DNA of 64,000 nt from Nonomuraea helvata (GCF_039535785.1 NZ_BAAAXV010000008.1:496001-560000); one strand, 5' to 3'. Counted from the first letter of the stretch, positions 25,041-33,548 are shown. Translations and numbers: made by a program. Notes: generated by a model not told the origin, from the letters alone.

Positions 25041-25059
25041 GTTAGGAAACCTTCCTAAC
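25041..25059. promoter_or_regulatory. palindromic operator of the chitosanase gene
   Basis: GTTAGGAAACCTTCCTAAC has 8-bp perfect arms around a 3-bp centre, 25 bp upstream of the chitosanase start. It closely resembles the TTAGGAAA/TTTCCTAA palindrome known as the CsnR operator in Streptomyces chitosanase promoters. Confidence 0.75.
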
Positions 25060-25096
25060 GAACCATACTCGCGGAGCGCATGCCGTGTGGGGAAAA

Positions 25097-25699
25097 CTAA
25101 CTCAAGGGACGTAGTGCCGCCAGTTGCTCCTCGAACGGAACGACCTCCTCCTTGGTCTCGGCCCTGGGACCGCGGTGCCGGAGCAGGCCGGCCAGTTCCT
25201 CCGCGGCGCGGGCGATGCGCGGCCCGAGGCCGTCGGTGAAGGTGTCGCTCGCACCGCCCCAGTCCTCCGCGGCCGCGTAGACGGCGGTGGGGACCACGAC
25301 GGCGCGCAGGTAGGCGAAGAGCGGGCGCAGCGCGTGCTCCAGCGCCAGCGAGTGGCGGGCCGTGCCGCCGGTGGCGGCGATGAGCACGGGCTTGCCGGCC
25401 AGCGCGGTGTTCTCGATCACGTCGAAGAACGACTTGAACAGGCCGCTGTACGAGCCGCTGAAGATGGGCGTGACCGCGATGAGCCCGTCGGCCTCCGTCA
25501 CCGCCTCGATCGCCTCGCGCAGCCGGCCGTTCGGGAAGCCGGTCACGAAGTTGTTCGCGATGTCCACGGCGAGGTCGCGCAGCTCGATCACGCGTACGTC
25601 GGCCTCCAGCTGCCGCGTGACGGCGTCGGTCAGGCGGTCGGCGAGCAGGCGGGTGGAGGAGGGCTGCGTCAGCCCGGCAGTGACGATGACGATCTTCAT
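25097..25699 (-). CDS. NAD(P)H-dependent FMN reductase (CE1759-type)
   Basis: 200 aa with AGGAGAT before ATG. The flavodoxin-like reductase motifs are VTAGLTQPSSTRLLADRLTD at the N-terminus and TPIFSGSYSGLFKSFFDVI for FMN binding. It supplies reduced flavin to a partner monooxygenase. It starts 23 bp after the luciferase-like oxidoreductase on the same strand, the standard two-component arrangement. Confidence 0.88.
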   Translation of the reverse strand: MKIVIVTAGLTQPSSTRLLADRLTDAVTRQLEADVRVIELRDLAVDIANNFVTGFPNGRLREAIEAVTEADGLIAVTPIFSGSYSGLFKSFFDVIENTALAGKPVLIAATGGTARHSLALEHALRPLFAYLRAVVVPTAVYAAAEDWGGASDTFTDGLGPRIARAAEELAGLLRHRGPRAETKEEVVPFEEQLAALRPLS

Positions 25700-25722
25700 C
25701 TCGTCGATCTCCTTTCCGGGGT

Positions 25723-26811
25723 TCAGGCGGTGACGGCGGGGATGCGGGACGCGTGGGTGGGCCCGTCGGGCACCTCGGCGGGACGGTCCTTGGCGAACTC
25801 CTTGCGCAGCACCGGCACGACCTCCTCGCCGAGGATGTCGAGCTGTTCCAGCACGGTCTTCAGCGGCAGCCCCGCGTGGTCCATCAGGAACAGCTGGCGC
25901 TGGTAGTCGCCGAAGTGCTCCCTGAACTCGAGAGTCCTGTCGATGACCTGCTGCGGGCTGCCCACGGTGAGCGGGGTCTCCGCCATGAACTCCTCCAGCG
26001 ACGGCCCGTGGCCGTACACGGGGGCGACGTCGAAGTACGGGCGGAACTCGCGGACCGCGTCCTGCGAGTTCTTGCGCATGAACACCTGGCCGCCCAGGCC
26101 CACGACGGCCTGTTCCGGCGTGCCGTGGCCGTAATGGGCGTACCGCTGCCGGTAGAGGTGGATCAGGCGCATGAAGTGCTCCTTCGGCCAGAAGATGTTG
26201 TTGGCGAAGAAGCCGTCACCGTAGTAGGCGGCCTGCTCGGCGATCTCGGGGCTGCGGATCGAGCCGTGCCACACGAACGGCGGCACCCCGTCCAGCGGGC
26301 GCGGCGTCGAGGTGAACCCCTGCAGCGGCGTGCGGAAGCGCCCCTCCCAGTCGACGACGTCCTCGCGCCAGAGCTTGTGCAGGAGCGCGTAGTTCTCGAG
26401 CGCGAGCGGGATGCCGTTCCTGATGTCCTGCCCGAACCAGGGGTAGACCGGCCCGGTGTTGCCCCGGCCCAGCATGAGGTCCACCCGCCCGTCCGCCAGG
26501 TGCTGCAGCATGGCGAAGTCTTCGGCGATCTTTACCGGGTCGTTGGTCGTGATCAACGTGGTGGCGGTGGACAGGATCAGGCGCTCCGTCCTGGCCGCGA
26601 TGTAGCCGAGCATGGTGGTCGGCGAGGACGGCACGAACGGCGGGTTGTGGTGCTCGCCCGTCGCGAACACGTCGAGCCCGACCTCCTCGGCCTTGAGCGC
26701 GATCGCCACCATCGCCTTGATCCGCTCGTGCTCCGTCGGCGTCCTGCCCGCGGTGGGGTCCGTGGTGACGTCGCCCACGCTGAAGATTCCGAACTGCACT
26801 TTAGTCACCAT
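25723..26811 (-). CDS. LLM-class flavin-dependent oxidoreductase (CE1758-type)
   Basis: 362 aa. This luciferase-like TIM barrel shows VGLDVFATGEHHNPPF and the flavin-phosphate region FAMLQHLADGRVDLMLGRGN. It uses reduced FMN, presumably from the adjacent reductase, and O2 to oxidise an unknown substrate. No convincing SD precedes the ATG, so it may be leaderless. The pair is likely co-transcribed with this gene first. Confidence 0.87.
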   Translation of the reverse strand: MVTKVQFGIFSVGDVTTDPTAGRTPTEHERIKAMVAIALKAEEVGLDVFATGEHHNPPFVPSSPTTMLGYIAARTERLILSTATTLITTNDPVKIAEDFAMLQHLADGRVDLMLGRGNTGPVYPWFGQDIRNGIPLALENYALLHKLWREDVVDWEGRFRTPLQGFTSTPRPLDGVPPFVWHGSIRSPEIAEQAAYYGDGFFANNIFWPKEHFMRLIHLYRQRYAHYGHGTPEQAVVGLGGQVFMRKNSQDAVREFRPYFDVAPVYGHGPSLEEFMAETPLTVGSPQQVIDRTLEFREHFGDYQRQLFLMDHAGLPLKTVLEQLDILGEEVVPVLRKEFAKDRPAEVPDGPTHASRIPAVTA

Positions 26812-26878
26812 CCAGGACTGTTGAATCTTTGACGGCTACGGTAGCGCTCAGCCCTCCTGGGATATTCCACCATGGCCC

Positions 26879-27535
26879 CTACGAAGCGAGAGCGTTGATG
26901 TCGGAGGGGTCGAGGACGCGCTTGGGCGCGCCGTGCTCCGCGACCGCGATCATGGCGAGCCCGATCTGCTCCGTCGTGGTGATCGCCGACGGGAACATCC
27001 GGCGCAGGATCGGATACAGGGGACGTGCCACCACGTACGCCACCCGGTAGAGCCGGGTGCGGGACGTGACGCCGTGCATCGGATGTATGTAGCCCGGGCG
27101 GAACATGTACGCCTCCAGCGGCAGCTCCAGCAGGGCGTTCTCGGTCGCGCCCTTGACCCTGGCCCACATGGACCGCCCCTGGGCGTCGGTCCCTGCGCCG
27201 GTCACGTACACGAACGTCGAGCCGGGGCTGAGCCGCGCCAGCGTGCGCCCAGCGGACAGCGTGAAGTCGTACGTGACCCGCCGGTAGTCCGCCTCGCTCA
27301 TGCCCGCCGACGAGACCCCGAGGCAGAAGAAGCAGGCGTCGTAGCCGCTCAGCTCATCCTCGATCGCGCCCAGATCCAGCAGATCGTCGTGCCGGATCTC
27401 GCGCAGCTTGTCGTGCGCGAGCCCCGTAGGCGCCCGACCGACCGTGAGCACGGCGGTCACCCGGTCGTCGAGCAGGCACTCCCTGAGCACCCCGCGCCCG
27501 ATCATCCCGGTCGCCCCGAAAAGGATCACTTTCAT
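26879..27535 (-). CDS. NAD(P)-binding Rossmann protein (atypical SDR)
   Basis: 218 aa. The N-terminal MKVILFGATGMIGRGVLREC is a glycine-rich NAD(P) loop. CFFCLGVSSAGMSEADYRRV and FVYVTGAGT are typical of NmrA/NAD(P)H-binding atypical SDRs. The classical Y-x3-K is not obvious, so a redox-sensing or isomerase role is as likely as a dehydrogenase. It is divergent from the peptidase gene. Confidence 0.8.
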   Translation of the reverse strand: MKVILFGATGMIGRGVLRECLLDDRVTAVLTVGRAPTGLAHDKLREIRHDDLLDLGAIEDELSGYDACFFCLGVSSAGMSEADYRRVTYDFTLSAGRTLARLSPGSTFVYVTGAGTDAQGRSMWARVKGATENALLELPLEAYMFRPGYIHPMHGVTSRTRLYRVAYVVARPLYPILRRMFPSAITTTEQIGLAMIAVAEHGAPKRVLDPSDINALAS

Positions 27536-27578
27536 GACATGCCATTCGTTGAGCGTCGGCGTTCCGTACTAGGGTCCC

Positions 27579-28541
27579 ATGGGTGTGATGGACTGGTATC
27601 CGCCGATCGAGCCGTACGACTCCGGGATGCTCGGCGTCGGCGACGGCAACGAGCTCTACTGGGAGACCTGCGGCAACCCCGCGGGCAGACCCGCGCTGTT
27701 CCTGCACGGCGGCCCCGGAGGAGGCCTGCTCCCCGACAGCCGGCGGTTCTTCGATCCGGCCGCCTACCGGATCGTGCTGTTCGACCAGCGCAACTGCGGT
27801 CGTAGCCGCCCCTACGCCGGGGACCCGGAGGTGTCGCTGGAGCACAACACCACCCCGCGGCTGGTCGCCGACATCGAACGGCTGCGCGAGCACCTGGGGA
27901 TCGAGCGCTGGCTCGTCTTCGGCGGCAGCTGGGGCACCACACTCGGCCTGGCCTACGCGCAGGCGCACCCCGATCGGGTCACCGAGCTCGTGCTGCGCGG
28001 CGTGTGGCTCGTCCGCCCCTCGGACGTGGCCTGGGCCTTCACACCGGCGGGCGCGGCCCACCTGTTCCCCGCCGAATGGGCGGCTTTCCTCGCCCCGATC
28101 CCCGCCGGCGAGCGGGACGACCTCGTCGCCGCCTACGGCCGCCGCATCAACGACCCCGACCCCGCCGTCCACGTCCCCGCCGCCCGCGCCTGGATGGGCT
28201 GGGAGCTGTCCGCCAACACCCTGCTGCCGGTGCCGCTGCCCGACCTCGACGACGCCATGCTGGTGGCGTTCGCCCGCATCACCCACCACTACATCGCCAA
28301 CGGCGCCTTCCTGTCCGAGCAGGGTCTCCTCGGTGGCATCGACCGCATACGCCACATCCCGGCCGTCATCGTGAACGGCCGCTACGACGTCAAGACGCCG
28401 CCCAGCCAGGCGTGGGACCTGCACCAGGCCTGGCCCGAGGCGGAGCTCCACATCGTGGAGGACGCCGGCCACGGCGGCTCCGAGCCCGGCACCCGCCGCC
28501 TGCTCATCGAGGCCACCGACCGCTTCCGTCGCTCACGCTGA
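27579..28541 (+). CDS. pip: prolyl aminopeptidase
   Basis: 320 aa; ATG at 27579 or 27588 is possible. It is an alpha/beta hydrolase with FLHGGPGGG for the oxyanion hole, VLFDQRNCGRSRP, the nucleophile elbow GGSWGTTL, a late Asp in NGRYDVKTP and the His in DAGHGG. It removes N-terminal proline from peptides in the cytoplasm. It is the last ordinary chromosomal gene before a lower-GC island. Confidence 0.93.
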   Translation: MGVMDWYPPIEPYDSGMLGVGDGNELYWETCGNPAGRPALFLHGGPGGGLLPDSRRFFDPAAYRIVLFDQRNCGRSRPYAGDPEVSLEHNTTPRLVADIERLREHLGIERWLVFGGSWGTTLGLAYAQAHPDRVTELVLRGVWLVRPSDVAWAFTPAGAAHLFPAEWAAFLAPIPAGERDDLVAAYGRRINDPDPAVHVPAARAWMGWELSANTLLPVPLPDLDDAMLVAFARITHHYIANGAFLSEQGLLGGIDRIRHIPAVIVNGRYDVKTPPSQAWDLHQAWPEAELHIVEDAGHGGSEPGTRRLLIEATDRFRRSR

Positions 28542-28790
28542 CCGGCGTCCGCCCCGATCGTCTCCATGATGCCGCCGGTCAAGGGGTAGGGCCGCTCCAA
28601 CGGCAGCAGGCCGGACACATCCGCGCCGGTACTCCGGCGACGACGTCAGATCCACCGATGAGCGCACCGGCCCCGGCTCGCACGAGAGCGCGTCCGTCAG
28701 CTCGAACAACGCAGCAGCCCGCGCACGGAGGCAGGCGTAGACGTCGTTCCGGAAACGGGATAACACCTCGAGGAATCGACACCGGGACAT
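28533..28790 (-). pseudogene. truncated transposase N-terminus
   Basis: An 85-codon ORF. Residues about 10-56 (RFRNDVYACLRARAAALFELTD and the GPVRSSVDL region) resemble the N-terminus of a large actinomycete DDE transposase of IS701/IS4 type. Homology stops abruptly after EYRRG and the rest is out of register, consistent with a deletion. It marks the left edge of a lower-GC accessory segment. Confidence 0.5.
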
Positions 28791-29172
28791 CGCTGAGCAG
28801 AGTTACCCTCGCTGCCTTGTAATGATCGGCAGCGGCTCAGCACCGCACATGATCACTACAAGGCTGTCTCGCTGTCCGCGAAACGATGGCTCCTCCGCTC
28901 AGCGCAATAATTCGGATGATAAAGAACAAGCTGAGTGTGGCTCAACCCGAGGCAAGCCCATCTCGGCGACTTCAGATGCTAAGCCCATATGGCCCCAAAG
29001 GTCCGCAATATCCTTGCCATAGCAGCGCCTGAAGTCTTCCCTTTGCGCCGAACAGCAGGTTAGCTATTAATTGGAACACGAGTTGAGGCATCTGTACTCC
29101 TCTATCCACGGAACCGGCTCTTGGAGAAGCTAGGTATTCCCTAAACCGCTTCACACAGCTGTGGAGGCTGCG
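28791..29172. other. intergenic, no gene seen
   Basis: 382 bp of noticeably lower GC than the chromosome before it. No coding ORF with an SD was found on either strand. It carries a CACAGCTGTG palindrome just before the small membrane protein gene and probably holds that gene's promoter. Confidence 0.5.
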
Positions 29173-29403
29173 GTGAAAAAGTCTATAGCCGTCGCCGTGT
29201 TTCTTTCGGTGCTCATCCCAGGTCTCGGGAACCTGTACGTAAAAGATACAGGGGCTGGGATAGGTTTGCTTGTGGCGTTCCTGGTTAGCTTGCTGCTGAT
29301 TTGGGTTGTCATTGGGATCTTTATAGGGTTGATCGTATGGATCGCTGGGATCGTAATGGCCTATTCGGCGGCAAAGTCCTATAACGCAAAGCTGGGAGTG
29401 TAG
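29173..29403 (+). CDS. small two-helix membrane protein
   Basis: 76 aa from GTG 29173, preceded by GGAGG at the right spacing. It has a first hydrophobic segment (about 6-22) ending PGLGNLYVKD, then a long one (about 30-65). The G-LG-x-Y pattern resembles TM2-type small membrane proteins, which carry two helices joined by a short turn. It is AT-richer than the core genome. First of four small genes of similar composition. Confidence 0.62.
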   Translation: MKKSIAVAVFLSVLIPGLGNLYVKDTGAGIGLLVAFLVSLLLIWVVIGIFIGLIVWIAGIVMAYSAAKSYNAKLGV

Positions 29404-29468
29404 ATCAACGAGCGCTTGATAACTGCGGACGAATAAGTCATATAGATCCCGTCAGAGGAGCGGAGGAA

Positions 29469-30020
29469 ATGGTTCCGCGAATGATCAAATATATAGGGAC
29501 AGTAGCACTCGCGGCAGCCACCGTTCTTGCTGCCCCACTTGAAGCGAACGCAATCGGACAAGTGAATGGCAGCGAGCTGCGAATCTCGGCAGCCGAAGGC
29601 GAATGGAGTTTTATAAACCTGACTCATCGGTCGGACCTCAATGATGAGCAATTTCTCAGCGATATTCATAACGCAGGAATTGTCGCTCCGGACGATCAAG
29701 CTATCAGAGTGGGGCACAGGGTAGTCGATTTCGATTATGGTGTGGTGCAAGAGTTTGGGGTCTACGCCTATCATGTCCCTGCATTCGTTCAAGCTGCGAT
29801 GAATGCATATCGGCCGCGTGAGGGTTTGTCGGGGGTAGGCGCGGATGAGCAATTCCTCAGTGATATTCATAGCGCAGGAATTGTCGCTCCGGATGATCAG
29901 GCTGTCAGGGTCGGGCACAGGGTAGCCGATTTCGATTATGGTGTGGTGCAAGAGTTTGGGGTCTACGTCTATCATGTCCCTGCATTCGTTCAAGCTGCGA
30001 TGAATGCATATCGTCTGTAG
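29469..30020 (+). CDS. secreted protein with tandem-duplicated DUF732-like domain
   Basis: 183 aa with an N-terminal signal peptide (cleavage near EANA-IGQ). Two 57-residue repeats follow (about residues 59-115 and 126-182): DEQFLSDIHNAGIVAPDDQA ... FVQAAMNAYR. They fit the DUF732 pattern of small exported actinobacterial proteins but lack its usual cysteines. The coding repeats are 29643-29813 and 29844-30014, 171 bp each with 11 differences, so the duplication is recent. Function unknown. Confidence 0.68.
   Translation: MVPRMIKYIGTVALAAATVLAAPLEANAIGQVNGSELRISAAEGEWSFINLTHRSDLNDEQFLSDIHNAGIVAPDDQAIRVGHRVVDFDYGVVQEFGVYAYHVPAFVQAAMNAYRPREGLSGVGADEQFLSDIHSAGIVAPDDQAVRVGHRVADFDYGVVQEFGVYVYHVPAFVQAAMNAYRL
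29643..30014 (+). repeat. intragenic direct repeat, two 171-bp copies
   Basis: Copies at 29643-29813 and 29844-30014 differ at 11 positions (about 94% identity) and are separated by 30 bp. About half the differences are silent, in keeping with a fairly young in-frame duplication. Confidence 0.9.
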
Positions 30021-30264
30021 GAGGGCCGGTAGTGCCTAACTGGGGAGGGATCATACTGAGCCTGGTAGACGGCTGCGGTGCTCACAAGCCTCAATGGAGG
30101 ACAAGCTCATCCTGTCGGCTCCCGAGGCACACCGGAATACTTTTCAGAGTTATATCTGAGACTCATTCTCTGAGCATATAGGAGTGCGGGCCGAATAACC
30201 TTTCGACGCACCCAATTGCAAGCTGCAAGTACGGCAGAAGATAGTGCGGGAGAGGAGTGTCGTA

Positions 30265-30774
30265 ATGGCTGGAAGCGCAACTTCTAGAGAGCAATTCCTT
30301 CCTGGATATACGATTTCAGCTGTTAGTTCCATCGTAGTGCTTGTGGCATTTTTTGCCATCCCGTACGTCAGTAGTTTTCTAATGGTAAACGCCACGGGAA
30401 TTCAACTCGCGAATGCTGCAGCTGAAGTCAAATCTGCAGATTCTGGAGATCCAACGGCGAGCATGCTAGCAGCGCTGTGGCTGATTCCGCTAACTGCGGT
30501 CATCGCTTTGACGGCGGTGCTTATCGGGGTCGGGGGGCCTCCCAACGATTCTAGGCGTAGCGGCGTTTCAATAGCACTAATGCTTACTGGAGGAATATTT
30601 GCCTTCGTTCTATTTATATTGCTTGCATTCCTTGCATCTCAAGGTCAAGAGGGCGGCAGTGTCCTTGCTGGCGGATCCTATCTTACGCTGATCGGCACAA
30701 TTGGGATTGGTGTGGGTGGCGCGATAGAACAGATTGCTCTGGCGGGCAATCAGAGTAAGAACGGGGGGAAGTGA
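30265..30774 (+). CDS. membrane protein, unknown
   Basis: 169 aa from ATG 30265, chosen for the GAGAGGAG SD. Four hydrophobic helices are visible: about 16-40, 70-92, 104-128 and 136-158. No family signature is recognised. Its stop (TGA) lies 6 bp before the next gene, so the two are probably co-transcribed. Codon use is more AT-tolerant than in flanking chromosomal genes. Confidence 0.6.
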   Translation: MAGSATSREQFLPGYTISAVSSIVVLVAFFAIPYVSSFLMVNATGIQLANAAAEVKSADSGDPTASMLAALWLIPLTAVIALTAVLIGVGGPPNDSRRSGVSIALMLTGGIFAFVLFILLAFLASQGQEGGSVLAGGSYLTLIGTIGIGVGGAIEQIALAGNQSKNGGK

Positions 30775-30780
30775 TGAAAA

Positions 30781-31344
30781 ATGATCATCACTTTCTGCAT
30801 AAGAGGAATAGTATGCACTGTCGCTACTATGATCTTTATTTATGGGTGTGGCGATGTCGGCCTGGAGTCGGGAGCGTGGACGATTGCAATGAACTCGTCC
30901 ACGCCGCCAGATAGCCATGAATATGGTTCTGCCGGCCCCACCCCCGAGAGTGTCGTGCAATATCTAAGAGAGCTCACGCCGGTGGCAGGCGGACCCGTAT
31001 CTGAATCGGCTGATGTGAACGGCGAACGCTATGTTAATAGCATCACCCTTTCTCCCAATAGTCCATGGCAAGGTGCCGACATGGCCGAATACAATCTCTC
31101 GCGTGATTGGCGGCGCTTTAGAGCCGTCCTTGGCGTGCGAGACGATGCGCCCGCTGACGCCAAAGCTCGAGTCGAAATCTTCGGGGACGGGAAACGGCTA
31201 TACAGGAAGGACTTCTCTCTCGGGAGATCGGATAGGGTTGATATTGATGTGAGCCACGTGCTGCGCCTAAAACTCCAAACCACCACGATAGCTGGTGTCG
31301 ATGTATATTCAGTAGTTTTCGGAGATTCACTTCTAGTGAAATGA
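30781..31344 (+). CDS. lipoprotein with NPCBM-like domain
   Basis: 187 aa. An N-terminal hydrophobic segment ends in IYGC, a plausible lipobox. Residues about 85-187 form a beta-sandwich with RDWRRFRAVLGVRDDAP and VEIFGDGKRLYRKDF. This pattern matches NPCBM/NEW2 carbohydrate-binding-like modules, usually found in secreted glycosidases. Here the module stands alone on a membrane anchor. It is directly downstream of the membrane protein gene in the same low-GC cluster. Confidence 0.62.
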   Translation: MIITFCIRGIVCTVATMIFIYGCGDVGLESGAWTIAMNSSTPPDSHEYGSAGPTPESVVQYLRELTPVAGGPVSESADVNGERYVNSITLSPNSPWQGADMAEYNLSRDWRRFRAVLGVRDDAPADAKARVEIFGDGKRLYRKDFSLGRSDRVDIDVSHVLRLKLQTTTIAGVDVYSVVFGDSLLVK

Positions 31345-31524
31345 TCTGCTGCCCCGGATGTTGCGATGCGAGGCTACTGGCAGGATTGAAGGTGTTTGAA
31401 CCTCAGCTGTGAAAACTACGCCTCCACGCGGAACCGGGCTTTGGCGTTGGATGACGTCCTCTTTCTGTATGACGTACGTGATCACTACCTTCTGCTTAAG
31501 GGGAACCTGGAAGTGAAGGGTTAC

Positions 31525-31780
31525 ATGCAGGTCCTGATCACCGTGCCAAGCGTCGACGAGAGCGCTGATCTGGCACGTAGCATCACGTCACAGCGTCTGG
31601 TCGCCGGCGTACACATCGCAGGGCTGATTCGGTCCCCGTACTGTGGTGAGGCTCTTTGCGTGACGAGCAGGAATGGCAGTTGGTTATCAAGACCACGCAT
31701 GCTCTACACGCCGCACATGAGAAGCACATTAAGCTGACCACAGTTATGAGACACCAGAGTTGCTGCGGGGAGCGGATCGG
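31525..31780 (+). pseudogene. cutA-like gene, frameshifted and 3'-truncated
   Basis: From ATG 31525 the frame encodes MQVLITVPSVDESADLARSI then QRLVAGVHIAGLIRSPY, a CutA1-type trimer fold. Near 31655 the homology moves to another frame, which gives RDEQEWQLVIKTTHALHAAH, and then breaks off before the usual HPYEVP segment. CutA proteins are linked to divalent-cation tolerance. One frameshift and the loss of the C-terminus make this a decayed copy. Confidence 0.65.
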
Positions 31781-31807
31781 ATTAGCGGGGAGACAGCGCC
31801 TTCCTCC

Positions 31808-32091
31808 TCAATCAGAGATCGCCAGCACCCGCTCCTGCCCGGGCTTGGTCGCGTAGCCGCAGCGGTACATCATCCACAGGAACGACGGCTTGATCCAGGT
31901 CATCCGCTCCCGCTTGAACGGCGCCACGAAGCGCTGCGCCGCTACGGCGGGCTCGGCGATGACGGCGTCGTAAGCCTGGTAGACGGTGATCGACTCCTCG
32001 GTATAGGTGCGGACTCCGTCCGCTACCTGCGGTGGACCGCTGGACGCGGTCCACCGTAAGCGGCACGGATCTGCCGGTAGGGAACGTTCAT
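31808..32091 (-). pseudogene. DUF4291 gene disrupted by a 51-bp insert and truncated
   Basis: From ATG 32091 the frame reads MNVPYRQIRAAY, the family start. After the insert at 32006-32056 another frame continues with TEESITVYQAYDAVIAEPAV and RFVAPFKRERMTWIKPSFLW. It ends after ERVLAI, about 85 residues in, whereas intact members are about twice as long. DUF4291 function is unknown. It faces the cutA remnant; both are cut at about 31.8 kb. Confidence 0.65.
32009..32055. repeat. double-hairpin palindromic insert
   Basis: Two adjacent perfect hairpins lie in the block that interrupts the DUF4291 frame: GCGGAC-TCC-GTCCGC (32009-32023), and GGTGGACCGC paired with GCGGTCCACC around TGGAC (32031-32055). 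TA dinucleotides flank the block at 32004-32005 and 32057-32058. Confidence 0.55.
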
Positions 32092-32132
32092 GCCGCCCAG
32101 AGTGGCGAAGGTCCGTTCCCGGGTGCAACGGA

Positions 32133-32870
32133 TTAAGGCCCCGCCAGGTCACGGACGGCGAGCACCAGGTGGGCGACGGCGGCAGGGGGGACGGTCAGGC
32201 CGCGGGTCGAGATGCCGATCGCCCACTGCGTGCCGGGCACCACCGCGGCGGCGCACGCCACGTTCTCCCTGAACTGCCCGTGCTCCTCCACCACCTGCCC
32301 CGGCCGCAGCCCCGCCAGCTCCTCCTCCACGTCCTCCACGCTCGCCGGAGTCACGGAGGTGAAGCGGCGCAGGCCGTGCTCGGTGAGCACCTCGCGCCGG
32401 ACCCTTGGCGGCAGGGGGAGCAGCAGCGCCTTGCCCAGCGCGGTGGCGTGCGGCGCGGTCTCGAGGCCCGCCTGCAGGTCCTCCAGCCACGGGGAGCGCG
32501 GCCCCTCCGCCAGGTCCACCACCATCAGCCGCGCGTCGGCGAGCTGGGCCAGGTAGGCGGTGTGGCCGGAGGAGTCGGCCAGGCGCCGGAGCACCTCGGC
32601 GGCGCGCGGCGGCCGCTCGAACGACTCCAGCATCTCGTGGAAGCGCTCGGCCACCTTGGAGCCGGGCAGGTAGTCGCCCTCCGGCCGCCGGTGCAGGTAG
32701 CCCTCGTAGCAGAGGGTCCGGACCAGGTGGTAGGAGGTGGACAGGTTGAGGCCGCAGCGGCGGGCGATGACCTTGACCGACAGCGGCCGGTCAGCCCGCG
32801 AGACCTCTTCCAGCACGCGGAGCGCGCGTGACACGCTGCGGATCAGATCGCTGGGTTCTTCGCCGGTCAT
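32133..32870 (-). CDS. IclR family transcriptional regulator
   Basis: 245 aa. The N-terminal winged HTH (about 8-70) contains SVKVIARRCGLNLSTSYHLVRTL. The C-terminal GAF-like effector domain (about 80-245) has HATALGKALL and FRENVACAAAVV, both typical of IclR. These regulators control catabolic genes for aromatic or organic acids. No obvious target is adjacent: the upstream 247-bp gap leads to a SnoaL-like gene on the same strand. Confidence 0.9.
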   Translation of the reverse strand: MTGEEPSDLIRSVSRALRVLEEVSRADRPLSVKVIARRCGLNLSTSYHLVRTLCYEGYLHRRPEGDYLPGSKVAERFHEMLESFERPPRAAEVLRRLADSSGHTAYLAQLADARLMVVDLAEGPRSPWLEDLQAGLETAPHATALGKALLLPLPPRVRREVLTEHGLRRFTSVTPASVEDVEEELAGLRPGQVVEEHGQFRENVACAAAVVPGTQWAIGISTRGLTVPPAAVAHLVLAVRDLAGP

Positions 32871-33116
32871 CCATCAAGCATCTTCGCGCCATCTGAAAAT
32901 CGCACCCTGTCCGGGCGGAAACCTGTCCGACGATGTGGCCATCATCTCCTGGGGGTAGACGCTCATGGCGAAAGCCCCGAACCCGTATTTTTCGCGGTAT
33001 TTCCGCATCGCCCGGTATTCGCCGGACGCGACTTCGTTAAACGTAGTGTTGTCAATCTGGGCAGTGCCGCTGCGTCTCGTCGCGGTGAACGACGGCCGGG
33101 TGCGGGGTCGGGGTGG

Positions 33117-33548
33117 TCAGCGGGCGGTACGCCAGGACTGCTCCTCGACCAGCTCAACGCTGCGCCAGCCGCCGGGCGTGCGCCGCATGCGGTGGTGGTA
33201 CCAGCCGCCGCCGTGCAGGAAGCCCTCGGTGTCCGCGGTGACCAGGTCCCTGGTGGGGGCGAGGGTGTCGGTGAAGGGGGCGCTCACGCGCGCCTCGCCG
33301 TCCGCGAAGTCGATCCGCGGGGCGCCGACGAGGTGCAGGCGCCCGGGCCAGTGCGGCAGCACCTCCGCGAGCCAGGCCTTGACCTCGTCCCGCGTGCCCC
33401 TGATGCCGCCCGCGGTGCGGTAGTCGATCACGGCGTCGGGGGTGAACACCTCGTCGAGCAGGTCCCACCGGCCGGAGTCGACGGCGTGGGTGTAGCGGGC
33501 CAGCAGGTCGGTGATGTGCAGCCGGTCGGCGATCTCCTGTATGTCCAT
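33117..33548 (-). CDS. SnoaL-like / NTF2-fold protein
   Basis: 143 aa. It shows the SnoaL-4-type pattern: IADRLHITDLLARYTHAVDS, WDLLDEVFTPDAVIDY, then the barrel strands ending WYHHRMRRTPGGWRSVEL. The fold serves as polyketide cyclase, dehydratase or isomerase; the substrate is unknown. It lies between the IclR regulator and the kinase. Confidence 0.8.
   Translation of the reverse strand: MDIQEIADRLHITDLLARYTHAVDSGRWDLLDEVFTPDAVIDYRTAGGIRGTRDEVKAWLAEVLPHWPGRLHLVGAPRIDFADGEARVSAPFTDTLAPTRDLVTADTEGFLHGGGWYHHRMRRTPGGWRSVELVEEQSWRTAR

Noticed and set aside
32965..33423. Plus-strand ORF between IclR and SnoaL genes
   Set aside because: No SD and no family resemblance; its second half is antisense to the SnoaL-like gene.
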